From positions 62,001 to 126,000 of the forward strand of contig JAAFJO010000001.1 in the NCBI GenBank assembly GCA_013298145.1: a stretch of DNA of 64,000 bases. The letters are read 5' to 3'. Both the position numbers and the translations under genes were made by a program. Position 1 is the first letter of the stretch, and the number at the start of each line of letters is the position of its first letter. A model generated the notes under the pieces. It was not told where the DNA came from. It saw nothing but the letters and a program-made list of their open reading frames with translations, and did not search any database. This DNA is from Betaproteobacteria bacterium. GTDB lineage: Bacteria; Pseudomonadota; Gammaproteobacteria; Burkholderiales; Casimicrobiaceae. Below, one piece after another: positions 1 to 8,540 of this stretch.

Positions 1-41
1 ATCGTTTCGACTGCATTCCTCTTCCAAGAAAAGAGTTCACT

Positions 42-176
42 ATGAAACGTACATTCCAACCTTCCGTTATCCGTCGTAAGCGCAACCACGGCTTCCGCGC
101 TCGTATGAGCACCAAAGCGGGTCGCCAAATCCTTAACGGTCGTCGCGCCAAGGGTCGCAAAGTTCTCTCTGCGTAA
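42..176 (+). CDS. rpmH: 50S ribosomal protein L34
   Basis: A 44-residue basic protein beginning [20 protein letters not shown], the standard L34 sequence, full length for the family. It is a component of the large ribosomal subunit. In most bacteria rpmH sits beside oriC and reads away from dnaA, so the dnaA gene would be expected just left of this window on the opposite strand. rnpA, yidD and yidC follow in the usual conserved order. Identification is by direct sequence recognition and is very secure. Confidence 0.98.
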   Translation: MKRTFQPSVIRRKRNHGFRARMSTKAGRQILNGRRAKGRKVLSA

Positions 177-224
177 GCACGAGCTGCGCACCGCGCTTGA
201 TCTTGGTAAACCGGGCTAACCGGG

Positions 225-707
225 GTGACCGGGGCGAAATTCCCACGAGACGCCCGGCTTTTGACGCCGGACGCGTTCACTCGCGTACTGAAAACGCGGC
301 CCTTTCGCGGCAAGTTTCTTTGGATCTATCGGCTTGATCGCGCGCAGAGCGAACCGGCAAACGCGGTAACGACTTCGGGCGAGAACCTAGAAGCCGAAGC
401 GACGAACCGCGGAAACCCTGCCGTCGTCCCGCTTGCAAACTCCTACCGTGGGCCACAACTCGGCATAATGATCGGTAAACGCAACGCCAAAACCGCTGTT
501 CTTCGAAATGCGATCAAACGTCGCATTCGCGAGCAGTTTCGGTTGCGCGCGGCACGGTTGCCGGTGCGGGCCTACGTAGTGCGTCTCTCAGCGCCGGCTT
601 CAAAAGCTGACACCTCAGCGATTGTGGGCGAATGGGTTGATTCGATGGAGATCGATATCAAAAAGAACGTCGCGCTAGCCCATAATAAATCGGGGCAAGC
701 GTTGTGA
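225..707 (+). CDS. rnpA: Ribonuclease P protein component
   Basis: Protein subunit of RNase P, which binds the catalytic RNA and helps remove 5' leaders from pre-tRNA. The start is GTG; the first residues (TGAKFPRDARLLTPDAFTRV) fit the family N-terminus, and no better ATG lies nearby. The RNR-type signature is present as KRNAKTAVLRNAIKRRIREQ in the second half. At 160 residues it is longer than the usual 110-130: about 30 low-complexity residues (about 43-75) are inserted between the first strand and the region before the signature. It overlaps yidD by 4 nt (GTGA), suggesting translational coupling. Confidence 0.95.
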   Translation: MTGAKFPRDARLLTPDAFTRVLKTRPFRGKFLWIYRLDRAQSEPANAVTTSGENLEAEATNRGNPAVVPLANSYRGPQLGIMIGKRNAKTAVLRNAIKRRIREQFRLRAARLPVRAYVVRLSAPASKADTSAIVGEWVDSMEIDIKKNVALAHNKSGQAL

Positions 708-979
708 AGTCACAATTTAGCACTGCGCCTGGGCTCTCGCATGCGGTCAATGCCGTGGGCGAAGGCGCACTCATCGCACTCATCAAAGGCTATCGCTACG
801 GCATTCGGCCAATGTTGGGTCAACGCTGCCGATTTTTTCCGAGCTGCTCTGAATACGCGCTTGAGGCCGTGCAAACACATGGCGCGGCGAAAGGCAGCTA
901 TTTAGGCGCGAAACGGCTGCTCAAATGTCAGCCGTGGCATGCCGGCGGCTTTGATCCGGTCCCCGAAAAGAAATCTTAG
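704..979 (+). CDS. yidD: Membrane protein insertion efficiency factor YidD
   Basis: 91-residue YidD family protein that assists YidC-dependent insertion of inner membrane proteins. The signature GQRCRFFPSCSEYALEA, with its cysteines, followed by RLLKCQPWHAGGFDPVP, is typical of the family. The GTG start overlaps the rnpA stop codon. A hairpin with a T-tract lies directly after the gene, between it and yidC. Length matches the family and the context is the canonical rnpA-yidD-yidC order. Confidence 0.97.
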   Translation: MKSQFSTAPGLSHAVNAVGEGALIALIKGYRYGIRPMLGQRCRFFPSCSEYALEAVQTHGAAKGSYLGAKRLLKCQPWHAGGFDPVPEKKS

Positions 980-986
980 AGAAACT

Positions 987-1026
987 CTACGCGAGCGCAC
1001 CTGCCTGTGCTCGCGTAGATTTTTTT
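987..1026 (+). terminator. Rho-independent terminator-like hairpin between yidD and yidC
   Basis: A 13-bp stem (arms 987-999 and 1006-1018, one G-U pair) with a 6-nt loop is followed by an A and a run of seven T. It has the form of an intrinsic terminator. It lies inside the conserved rnpA-yidD-yidC cluster, ending about 20 nt before the yidC ATG, so it could partly terminate the upstream message or act as an attenuator. Seen directly; strength not measured. Confidence 0.8.
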
Positions 1027-1045
1027 GAATGAACTAAAGCCCACC

Positions 1046-2761
1046 ATGGACTTTCAGCGTTTACTTTTGGTTGTAATTTTCTCGATGTCGGGCCTGTTTC
1101 TATTCCAGGCCTGGCAGAAAGAAAATAATCCAACCCCCCCCGCGCAAGTCGCCGCCAAGGACACGAAGGCCGCGCCCGCCACGAACGGCACCGCTCCTGC
1201 AGCAAAAGCTAACGGATCAAGCGATGTGCCTGGTGCCGCGAGCACCGCACCTACCGCAGCATCCGGCGCTGCGCCCGCAAATGCGGTGGCAACGCCCGCA
1301 GTAGGCGAAGTTTTCACGGTTGAGACCGATCTCGCGAGCTATCGCATCAACACCGTCGGCGGTGTGATTGAAGAGGTCGCCCTTTCCAAGCATCGCGATG
1401 GTGCCGATAAGTCAAAGCCGTATCTCACGATGATGAAAGGCGGCGATCGCCTTCATGTTGCGCAAACCGGCTTGTTCGCGCAGGGCGTCGAGCTGCCGAA
1501 TCACAACACGGTTTACACCAAGGTTTCCACCAATACCAAGATGGGAACGAGCGACACGCTGGAAGTGCGTCTCTCAGCGCCCATTTCTAGCGGCGGCAAG
1601 AACGATCTTGTTTATACGTTTAAGCGCGGCAGCTACATCGTTGATGTGACCCACGAGATCACCAACGGCGGCGCAGCGCCAATCACACCGACCGCCTATT
1701 TCCATCTGCACCGCGATAGCAAAGTCACAGGCGGATCGAATGCGATGATCGGCATCTTCACGGGGCCTGCGGTCTACACGGAAAAAGAGAAGTACAAGAA
1801 GGTTAGTTTCAGCGATCTAGAGAAGAAGAAAACCAACCTCCATCCCGCCGAAGCCACCGACGGTTGGGTAGCAATGGTGGAGCACTACTTCGTGAACGCT
1901 TGGCTGCCAAAGCAGGGCGATAAACGCGAGTTCTACACCAGCAAACAGGATGGCGATGCCTACCGTGCGGGTGTGAAATTTGCCGTGCCCGCCATCGCGC
2001 CGGGCGCGACCGCAAAGGCGTCGATGCCGCTGTTCGCCGGTCCGCAGGAGCAAGAGGTGCTGAAAGCAGCTGCACCCGGGCTCGATATCGTCGTTGACTA
2101 CGGCATCTTCTCGTTCGCCGCGAAACCGATGTTCTGGTTGTTATCGTGGTTCCACGGTTTGGTGATGAACTGGGGCTGGGCAATTGTTCTATTGACCATC
2201 CTCATCAAAGCTGCTTTCTATCCGTTGAACGCAGCCGCTGGCCGCAGCATGGGCAAGATGAAGCTCTTCGCGCCGAAGATGAAAGAGCTGCAAGAGCGCT
2301 ACGCCGGTGATCGCGTGAAGCTCAATCAAGCGATGATGGAGCTCTACAAGAAAGAGAAGATCAATCCGATGGGTGGCTGCTTGCCGATCCTGATTCAGAT
2401 CCCGGTGTTCATCGCGCTTTATTGGGTGTTGATCGCAGCGGTAGAGTTGCGTCATGCGCCGTGGGTGTTGTGGATCAAAGATTTGTCGGCGCCGGACCCT
2501 TGGTTCATCCTGCCGCTGATCTACATGGCGACCGCCTTCGCTCAAGCGAAACTGCAGCCACCCGCGCCCGGCATGGACCCAATTCAGCAGAAAGTGCTGA
2601 TGTACATGCCGGTTGCATTCGGTGTGATGTTCTTCTTCTTCCCAGCGGGCTTGGTGCTCTACTGGACGGTATCGAACATCCTGCAAATCGCGCAGCAGTG
2701 GCAGATCAACAAAATGCTTGAGAAAGAGCAAGCGGCGGCGCAGGCGCTGTTAAAGCGCTGA
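1046..2761 (+). CDS. yidC: Membrane protein insertase YidC
   Basis: 571-residue inner-membrane insertase that places membrane proteins in the bilayer alone or with SecYEG. The ATG at 1046 gives MDFQRLLLVVIFSMSGLFLF, the standard N-terminal anchor; an in-frame TTG at 1025 would add seven residues but overlaps the T-tract of the upstream hairpin, so I rejected it. A low-complexity Ala/Pro linker (about 30-95) precedes the large periplasmic beta domain. The C-terminal membrane core starts near residue 350, with the family motif NPMGGCLPILIQIPVFIALY. The gene ends in a structured terminator. Confidence 0.97.
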   Translation: MDFQRLLLVVIFSMSGLFLFQAWQKENNPTPPAQVAAKDTKAAPATNGTAPAAKANGSSDVPGAASTAPTAASGAAPANAVATPAVGEVFTVETDLASYRINTVGGVIEEVALSKHRDGADKSKPYLTMMKGGDRLHVAQTGLFAQGVELPNHNTVYTKVSTNTKMGTSDTLEVRLSAPISSGGKNDLVYTFKRGSYIVDVTHEITNGGAAPITPTAYFHLHRDSKVTGGSNAMIGIFTGPAVYTEKEKYKKVSFSDLEKKKTNLHPAEATDGWVAMVEHYFVNAWLPKQGDKREFYTSKQDGDAYRAGVKFAVPAIAPGATAKASMPLFAGPQEQEVLKAAAPGLDIVVDYGIFSFAAKPMFWLLSWFHGLVMNWGWAIVLLTILIKAAFYPLNAAAGRSMGKMKLFAPKMKELQERYAGDRVKLNQAMMELYKKEKINPMGGCLPILIQIPVFIALYWVLIAAVELRHAPWVLWIKDLSAPDPWFILPLIYMATAFAQAKLQPPAPGMDPIQQKVLMYMPVAFGVMFFFFPAGLVLYWTVSNILQIAQQWQINKMLEKEQAAAQALLKR

Positions 2762-2820
2762 TCGGCCTAGCCGTGCATCGCCCGATTTAATTGGGCGACG
2801 CCTACAAAAAGGCGCTCTCT

Positions 2821-2879
2821 CGCTAACTACTTAAAATTTGCTCTTGCCCCAGCTAAACCTGGGCGGAGTTAGCGTTTTT
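2821..2879 (+). terminator. Structured terminator after yidC
   Basis: Outer arms CGCTAACT (2821-2828) and AGTTAGCG (2867-2874) enclose an inner CCCAG/CTGGG hairpin (2848-2852 with 2859-2863), followed by five T. It is placed correctly to end the rpmH-yidC transcript. A smaller hairpin (CGCCC/GGGCG) lies just upstream, near 2779-2797. Confidence 0.7.
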
Positions 2880-2919
2880 GTCTAAGCTCAGTCTATCGGA
2901 CGAGGACGCGCAGCGTCCT

Positions 2920-3084
2920 TTTGACGCAGATTACCGCTGATTCCACACAGATTAACGCAGATTTTTTCTGTGGGTCTGCGCCGCGCGGATTCCTGAACGC
3001 CTCCAACGACACGCGCGTCAAGCACCCGACCGTCTAGAGAATCTGCGTAAATCAGCGTAAACATCTGCGGTAATCTGCGTCAAA
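2920..3084. repeat. MITE-like element with 18-bp terminal inverted repeats, abutting mnmE
   Basis: The first 18 bases, TTTGACGCAGATTACCGC (2920-2937), are exactly repeated in inverted orientation at 3067-3084. Inside each end, further degenerate copies of a GCAGATT/AATCTGC unit follow. There is no ORF, so the element is non-autonomous. A related, more degenerate element lies at 17781-17874. The right end stops 3 nt before the mnmE start codon, so the element supplies the whole mnmE 5' leader. Confidence 0.8.
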
Positions 3085-3087
3085 GAA

Positions 3088-4482
3088 ATGAACTCCGAAA
3101 CTATCGTCGCTATCGCAACACCGCCGGGTCGTGGGGGTGTCGGTATTGTTCGGGTGTCGGGAAGCGCGCTCGAAGATTTCGCTCGCGCGATTTGCGGCAA
3201 ATTACCCACACCCCGCATCTCGGCCCACACACGGTTTCGTGATGCGAACGCTGAAATCATCGACGACGGCATCGCCCTCTTCTTCAAAGCGCCCGCCTCG
3301 TTCACCGGCGAAGACGTGCTCGAACTACATGCTCACGGCTCACCGCTCGTCCTACATACGCTTGTGCGCCGCGCGATTGAGCTCGGTGCCCGCCACGCCG
3401 AGCCCGGTGAATTCACCAAACGTGCGTTTCTCAACAGCAAGTTGGATCTCGCGCAGGCTGAAGCCGTCGCCGACGTGATTGATGCGGCCACAGAGAGCGC
3501 GGCACGCGCCGCAGTGCGATCACTCACGGGCGAATTTTCGAGGCACATTCAAACGCTGCAGGATCGCCTCATTCGGCTTCGGATGTTTGTTGAAGCAACG
3601 CTCGATTTTCCCGAAGAAGATGTTGAGTTCATCGAGCAAGAGCGCGCGCGCGACCAGCTCGCCGAAACACGTGCCGCCCTCGAAAAAGTCATCGCCCAAG
3701 CCGCGCAAGGCCAGCTCTTGCATGACGGTATTCGCGTGGTGCTTGCTGGCGCGCCCAACGTGGGTAAATCGAGTTTGCTCAACGCGCTCGCGGGAGAAGA
3801 TGTCGCAATCGTCACGCCCATTGCGGGCACGACGCGCGACACGGTGCGAGCGCGCGTGAGCGTGAACGGCCTACCCGTGGAATTTATCGATACCGCCGGA
3901 TTACGCGATACCGACGATCCGGTAGAAAAGATCGGCATCGAACGTACGAGGGCTGCGATTGCTGATGCCGATCTCGCGCTGCTGCTCGTGGATGCAAATT
4001 CAGCGCAGGTAAGCGCCGATATTGAAGCGCTCTTGCGCGAATTGCCGCCCTCTCTGCGCTGCCTTGTGGTGTGCAACAAGATCGATTTGTCGCAGAGACC
4101 AGCCGCGATCGAAAGCATTTCTATCAACCATCCCGGAAGCGATTCGGTGGAGCGCATTTCTTCTCGGGCTGTGGGCGAAACGATCCGCTTATCCGCGAAA
4201 ACTAACGAGGGGGTCGATTCGCTCCGAGCCGCGATCTCAAAGGCAGTCGGGTATGAGCATCGGGAAGGCGGCAGTTTTAGTGCGCGCGAGCGTCATGTCA
4301 CTGCGCTCAAGAAAACGTTAGCGCACATGGACGATGCGAAACAGCATCTCGATCACCTCGCTCTCGAACTTTTCGCCGAAGAGCTGCGGCTTGCTCATGA
4401 ATCGCTGGGCGAAATCACGGGTGAATTCACTGCAGATGATTTGCTTGGCGAAATCTTCTCGCGCTTCTGTATCGGCAAGTAG
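3088..4482 (+). CDS. mnmE: tRNA uridine-5-carboxymethylaminomethyl synthesis GTPase MnmE
   Basis: 464-residue GTPase that with MnmG modifies the wobble uridine (position 34) of certain tRNAs. The start gives MNSETIVAIATPPGRGGVGI, typical of the family. The G domain shows the P-loop GAPNVGKSSLLNAL, the DTAGLRDT switch II motif and NKID; the C-terminus is FCIGK, with the conserved cysteine. No Shine-Dalgarno sequence is visible, because the repeat ends 3 nt before the ATG. The position after yidC is the common one. Confidence 0.97.
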   Translation: MNSETIVAIATPPGRGGVGIVRVSGSALEDFARAICGKLPTPRISAHTRFRDANAEIIDDGIALFFKAPASFTGEDVLELHAHGSPLVLHTLVRRAIELGARHAEPGEFTKRAFLNSKLDLAQAEAVADVIDAATESAARAAVRSLTGEFSRHIQTLQDRLIRLRMFVEATLDFPEEDVEFIEQERARDQLAETRAALEKVIAQAAQGQLLHDGIRVVLAGAPNVGKSSLLNALAGEDVAIVTPIAGTTRDTVRARVSVNGLPVEFIDTAGLRDTDDPVEKIGIERTRAAIADADLALLLVDANSAQVSADIEALLRELPPSLRCLVVCNKIDLSQRPAAIESISINHPGSDSVERISSRAVGETIRLSAKTNEGVDSLRAAISKAVGYEHREGGSFSARERHVTALKKTLAHMDDAKQHLDHLALELFAEELRLAHESLGEITGEFTADDLLGEIFSRFCIGK

Positions 4483-4490
4483 CGCGGCGC

Positions 4491-5510
4491 TTAGGGTAAC
4501 TTAGCAAACACGCGCTTCTCAGTCAAGACGCGAACCAGCGCGCGGGTGTGACGTTCAATATCTTTTGCATCGATGTGTGAGGTGTCAGGTGTTGCGATGT
4601 TGAGCGCTTCGTAGTCGCGGAAATCAATCATGGTCGCTGGCATGCGTCGCGCAAGAGGATCCCAAAATTCGTGCCGTGGGAAGCGCGCTTCATCGAGCGA
4701 AAGATGAACGCCCGAGACCGGCTCACGGTAGAAAACGACGCGCCCACCGCGCGAATTAATTTGCTTCACCCACTCAATCACAACGTCGTTATCGTCTAGC
4801 CACTGCTGCGCAGAAATAGCCGGCACATGCGCGTAGTAATCTTCAAGCTCCCGCGCACGGGCATCGCGCACCGCAGGGATGTCGCTTTTCGCGTAATCGG
4901 TCCCGCCCGAACGATCAGCGCGAAATGTGACGTACTCGCGATTCGGTGGGCCATAGCCATCAAGCTGCCTCACGGTCAGATTCGACCAGGAAAAGTCAGG
5001 ACGCGTCGCAATCAGATGCGGTTGCAGTTGCGTCAAAAGTGTTCGGTGGAGATTCTTTGCCGGCGTCCATTCGTGTCGGTAATACTGCGGCCATTTCGCC
5101 TGCATTTCGCGGTGAAGTTTTTGAAGTCCGCGTGAATCCACACCTACGATTGCGATCCCGGTAAAGCGCTCATCAGAGGCGAGATCGCGCAAGGATGCAA
5201 GCGGGTAGTGCCCGTTAATCGCAAGCATCGAGACCTCGACGTTCGCCCCGAGCCGCCTCACCTCATCGCGAAACACATCAGGGTACACGCCGAACTGAAT
5301 ACGAGATGCTCCCAAGAGGGCAACCTGCGTTGTCGCAGAGTCGCTCACCACGCGATCACGGTTCTGCGCCCATAAATCGATGCTGTCCATGACGGTTGGC
5401 CAGTACGCTTTCGCACGCCAATGGCGTTCAAAGACGACAACGCCAGAAACAACCAATAGGAGCGCCAAAATCCAGCAGAACCCCCAGCGAGAAGATGATT
5501 TCGTGCTCAT
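4491..5510 (-). CDS. Membrane-anchored SGNH-like protein, partner of the MBOAT acyltransferase
   Basis: 339 residues with an N-terminal membrane anchor (about 10-27) and an extracytoplasmic domain. GASR at 67-70, with S69 as candidate nucleophile, and D309/H312 in DTSHID near the C-terminus fit the serine and Asp-His of SGNH esterase or acyltransferase folds such as AlgJ/AlgX. It starts 2 nt after the stop of the MBOAT gene, so the two form an operon. I infer a role in transferring or removing acyl groups on a surface polysaccharide. The exact substrate is unknown and the family assignment rests on motifs. Confidence 0.65.
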   Translation of the reverse strand: MSTKSSSRWGFCWILALLLVVSGVVVFERHWRAKAYWPTVMDSIDLWAQNRDRVVSDSATTQVALLGASRIQFGVYPDVFRDEVRRLGANVEVSMLAINGHYPLASLRDLASDERFTGIAIVGVDSRGLQKLHREMQAKWPQYYRHEWTPAKNLHRTLLTQLQPHLIATRPDFSWSNLTVRQLDGYGPPNREYVTFRADRSGGTDYAKSDIPAVRDARARELEDYYAHVPAISAQQWLDDNDVVIEWVKQINSRGGRVVFYREPVSGVHLSLDEARFPRHEFWDPLARRMPATMIDFRDYEALNIATPDTSHIDAKDIERHTRALVRVLTEKRVFAKLP

Positions 5511-5512
5511 GC

Positions 5513-6940
5513 TTAGAACTGGAAGTAGATGAAAGCCGCCGTTTTCCCCGGCGACAACACGATGAGAAGTAGCATGATGGCGAGCAAGATCGCGCGAACC
5601 AACCAGTGAATATCGGGCAACCAGTCCCAGCCCTTTTTAGGCTTTAGATAGGCCTGACACAAAAGGCCGACGACGAGACCGACCGCGAAAATTTTCGCCT
5701 CGCCATTCCAAGCAAACGCGACCGAGTCAGCAACGCGCACACCCAACATCGCGCCGATACGCTGGAACGCTTGGCCGAGATCAATGGCACGAAAAAACAC
5801 GACCGCGACGGAAAACAAAGCGAAGGTCAGTAGCGCCAATGCACAACGAGCAGGCTTGGTATCCCAGATTCGCCACGAACCCAATGCAGACTCTTTGATG
5901 ATTCGTTCACCGACGAGCATTGCGCCATGAAGCGCGCCCCATGCCACAAAGTGCCACGCTGCGCCGTGCCAAAAGCCGCACGCCGTAAAGGTAATCATCA
6001 CGTTTAAGTAGCCGCGCAGACGCCCCTTTCGGTAATGCCCCAATGGATTGAAAACGTAGTCGCGCAACCAGTTAGACAAGGAGATATGCCAGCGCGTCCA
6101 AAGCTCTGCAATGCCGACGCTCGCGAAGGGCGATTCAAAGTTTGCAGGCAAGCTGAAACCGAGCATGCGAGCAACGCCGAGCGCCGTGAGCGAGTAGCCC
6201 GCGAAATCGCAGAACACTTGCATTGAAAATGCGAAAGCACCGGCCCACGCGCCAACAAACCCCGCCTTATAGTCGGCGGCGAAGACCACGTTGGCTACGG
6301 GCGCGAAGATGTGATCCGCCCCGACGATCTTTAAAAACAAACCCGCGACAGCCAGGTAGGCGCCCAACGCGACGGCTTCGCGCGTGACGACGCGCGGCGA
6401 AGCAATTTGCTCGCTGAAATCCCTAAAGCGCATGATCGGTCCGGCAACGAGGTGCGGGAAAAACGTCATGAACAGCGAGTAATCGCGCAGATTCCGAGTC
6501 GGCTCAATTCGCCGTTTGTACACATCAACGATGTATGAAATCGATTCGAAAATGTAGAACGAGATTCCGAGCGGGAGAATAATTCCCAAATCGATAGGCG
6601 TGAATGCAATCCCGACGGCTGCCAGCCACTCGATGGCTGTGTTGGCAAAGAACTGTGCGTATTTGAAATAGCCCAGAATCGACAAACTTGCAATGACCGA
6701 GGCGATCATCCATCGCTTGCGCGCGCCCTCGCTTGATGCGCGCGCGATGCGCAAACCGGCCCACCAATCGAATACGGTCGTGAACGCGAGCAACAAAAGA
6801 AAAAACGGATTCCACGACCCGTAGAAAATAGAGCTTCCAAAGACGAGCCAACTCTTTCTCGCCCCCCAAGGCCGAATGAAGAGGTAAATCGGGAAAAAGA
6901 TCGCAAAGAAAACTGCGAAGGTGAGCGAGTCAAAGGTCAT
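5513..6940 (-). CDS. MBOAT family O-acyltransferase (AlgI/DltB-like)
   Basis: 475-residue multi-spanning membrane protein. The family signature WTRWHISLSNWLRDY (281-295) and the GFWHGAAWHF segment with candidate catalytic histidines H325 and H330 (and H338 nearby) identify the MBOAT fold. Such proteins move acyl groups from the cytoplasmic side across the inner membrane to exported polysaccharides such as alginate. It is the first gene of a leftward two-gene operon with the SGNH-like protein. It is divergent from the polysaccharide deacetylase gene, with 46 nt between the starts. No alginate polymerase genes lie in the window, so the target polymer is unknown. Confidence 0.9.
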   Translation of the reverse strand: MTFDSLTFAVFFAIFFPIYLFIRPWGARKSWLVFGSSIFYGSWNPFFLLLLAFTTVFDWWAGLRIARASSEGARKRWMIASVIASLSILGYFKYAQFFANTAIEWLAAVGIAFTPIDLGIILPLGISFYIFESISYIVDVYKRRIEPTRNLRDYSLFMTFFPHLVAGPIMRFRDFSEQIASPRVVTREAVALGAYLAVAGLFLKIVGADHIFAPVANVVFAADYKAGFVGAWAGAFAFSMQVFCDFAGYSLTALGVARMLGFSLPANFESPFASVGIAELWTRWHISLSNWLRDYVFNPLGHYRKGRLRGYLNVMITFTACGFWHGAAWHFVAWGALHGAMLVGERIIKESALGSWRIWDTKPARCALALLTFALFSVAVVFFRAIDLGQAFQRIGAMLGVRVADSVAFAWNGEAKIFAVGLVVGLLCQAYLKPKKGWDWLPDIHWLVRAILLAIMLLLIVLSPGKTAAFIYFQF

Positions 6941-6986
6941 TGCAACGTAATGCTAATCGGCAGAGGCATCCACTAACATTTGGGCG

Positions 6987-7820
6987 ATGCGACAAACGCG
7001 AATTCCGGTGCTGACTTGGCACGGCTACAACCTTTTTGGTAACACGTACGACACCAACGATCTGATCGCTTTTGGCGAAGATTTGCACACGATTGCGGCT
7101 TGCGGATTCTCAGTAGTGCCGCTCATTGAGGTGGCGCGCTGGGTACGCGGTGAGCGAAGCGATTTCGCAGCACCTGTGGTGGCGCTTAGCTGCGATGATG
7201 GCACTGATTTCGATGCGCTTGATATTGCGCATCCCGTTCACGGACCGCAACTCAGTTTTGCGTCGCGACTCGCGCAATTTCGAGCAACCTCAGAAGGCGT
7301 GAATGCACAGGCGTCGATGACCAGCTTTGTGATCGCGTCGCCCAGCGCGCGATTGCAAATCGCCGATGGCGCGATGTCGGGCCAGCGCGCGCTCAACGAT
7401 CGCTGGTGGCGTGCGGCGGACAAGTCTGGCCTACTAAGCATCGAAAGCCACGGCTGGGATCACAACCATCCGAGCGTTTCACCCGTCGCCCAGCGCGAGC
7501 AGACGACGGGCGATTTTTTCTCGATCAATACCTTTGCCGAATGCGACACACATCTGCGGGCGGCAGCGAACTTTATTGAATCAAAGGCTGGGCGACGTCC
7601 GCAACTTTTCGCATACCCATGGACGCAGGCCTCTGACTACATGCGCTCACACTACATGCCCCGCTATGCCGAAGCCGAAGGCACGGTGGCCGCGTTCGGC
7701 GGTGTGAGCGACTACATCAATCGCAATAGTGATCGCTGGTATCTGCCGCGCTTTGTGTTTGGTCCTGATTGGAAAAGCGGCGCTGGATTGAAGCAAATTC
7801 TTCTGCGCTCGCTTTCGTAG
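6987..7820 (+). CDS. Polysaccharide deacetylase family protein (CE4-like)
   Basis: 277 residues. CE4-type motifs are visible: the DDG pair in SCDDGTDFD (D70, D71) and SHGWDHNHP, with H155 and H159 spaced as in the HxxxH zinc site; FAYPW lies further on. There is no clear signal peptide, although the start MRQTRIPVLTWHG already enters the domain. It would remove N- or O-acyl groups from a polymer. The divergent MBOAT/SGNH pair suggests all three act on the same polysaccharide; this is inference. Confidence 0.75.
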   Translation: MRQTRIPVLTWHGYNLFGNTYDTNDLIAFGEDLHTIAACGFSVVPLIEVARWVRGERSDFAAPVVALSCDDGTDFDALDIAHPVHGPQLSFASRLAQFRATSEGVNAQASMTSFVIASPSARLQIADGAMSGQRALNDRWWRAADKSGLLSIESHGWDHNHPSVSPVAQREQTTGDFFSINTFAECDTHLRAAANFIESKAGRRPQLFAYPWTQASDYMRSHYMPRYAEAEGTVAAFGGVSDYINRNSDRWYLPRFVFGPDWKSGAGLKQILLRSLS

Positions 7821-7880
7821 CCAAAGCAATGGTGGTTCGATACGAAATCAAGGCGAGACAGCGCCCGGAAAGCACGGACG

Positions 7881-8477
7881 CTAGAACGGCCCGATTTTGA
7901 GTGCCTCAGCAATGCGCGCCGCTTTCGCTTCATCGCTCAACTGCTTTTGCCAGATCGCGAACAAATACGGCTCTGCGGCGGGCACAAAGCCCACGCGCCG
8001 ATCAACGACCTCCGCCTGCTTGTCACCTATGTAACCCCAGATCGCGGGAGCATCACTTAGCGCTTGGTGCGCAGCGCGCATCATGATTTCCGCAATGCCG
8101 CCTCGCGCTCGAATCCACGCGCGCTGCTCGCTCCCGAGTGAACGATAGACGCGATCATCGATGCACAAACCGCCGCACAAGTAATCGCCTTGCCACGGTG
8201 TGTAGTGCACGTAGCCCGCACAGCGGTCACCCACCATCGCAACGAAGTGCTTCGGAAAATCGGGGATTTCCTGGCCGAACTTGCGACGGAAAAGTTCAGC
8301 GGCAATATCCCCCGATTGAATTTCACGAACCACCAGCGCTGGGGAGATCTCGCCGCGAGGCGCCGACTCGCTTTGACCCGTCTGCCGTGCGCTCACGGAC
8401 GCTTGCTCAGTGTTGCGATCCCGACCAAGCATCCGGCGAATAGCTTGAATGAGCGAATCCAACACTAAAACGGGCAA
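7881..8477 (-). CDS. Uncharacterised protein, possibly GNAT-like N-acetyltransferase
   Basis: 198 residues (TTG start; an internal ATG at 8432 would give a shorter protein). The stretch HFVAMVGDRCAGYVHYTPW, followed by a second strand and IAEIMMRAAHQAL, resembles the core strands and helix of GNAT acetyltransferases, but the acetyl-CoA loop is not clear. The N-terminal 45 residues are polar and poorly structured. It is monocistronic, between the convergent deacetylase gene and the DUF2147 gene. Function not assigned with confidence. Confidence 0.5.
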   Translation of the reverse strand: MPVLVLDSLIQAIRRMLGRDRNTEQASVSARQTGQSESAPRGEISPALVVREIQSGDIAAELFRRKFGQEIPDFPKHFVAMVGDRCAGYVHYTPWQGDYLCGGLCIDDRVYRSLGSEQRAWIRARGGIAEIMMRAAHQALSDAPAIWGYIGDKQAEVVDRRVGFVPAAEPYLFAIWQKQLSDEAKAARIAEALKIGPF

Positions 8478-8540
8478 GCGCGCGTAAAGCTCGGATAACG
8501 ATTTATGTCGATATTCATCGCTTGCCCTAATTTAATATGG

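Noticed and set aside
2920..3084. Possible CRISPR-like or iteron array from repeated GCAGATT units
   Set aside because: Units are inverted and irregularly spaced with no unique spacers; the perfect terminal inverted repeats fit a MITE-like element better. No cas or rep gene is near.
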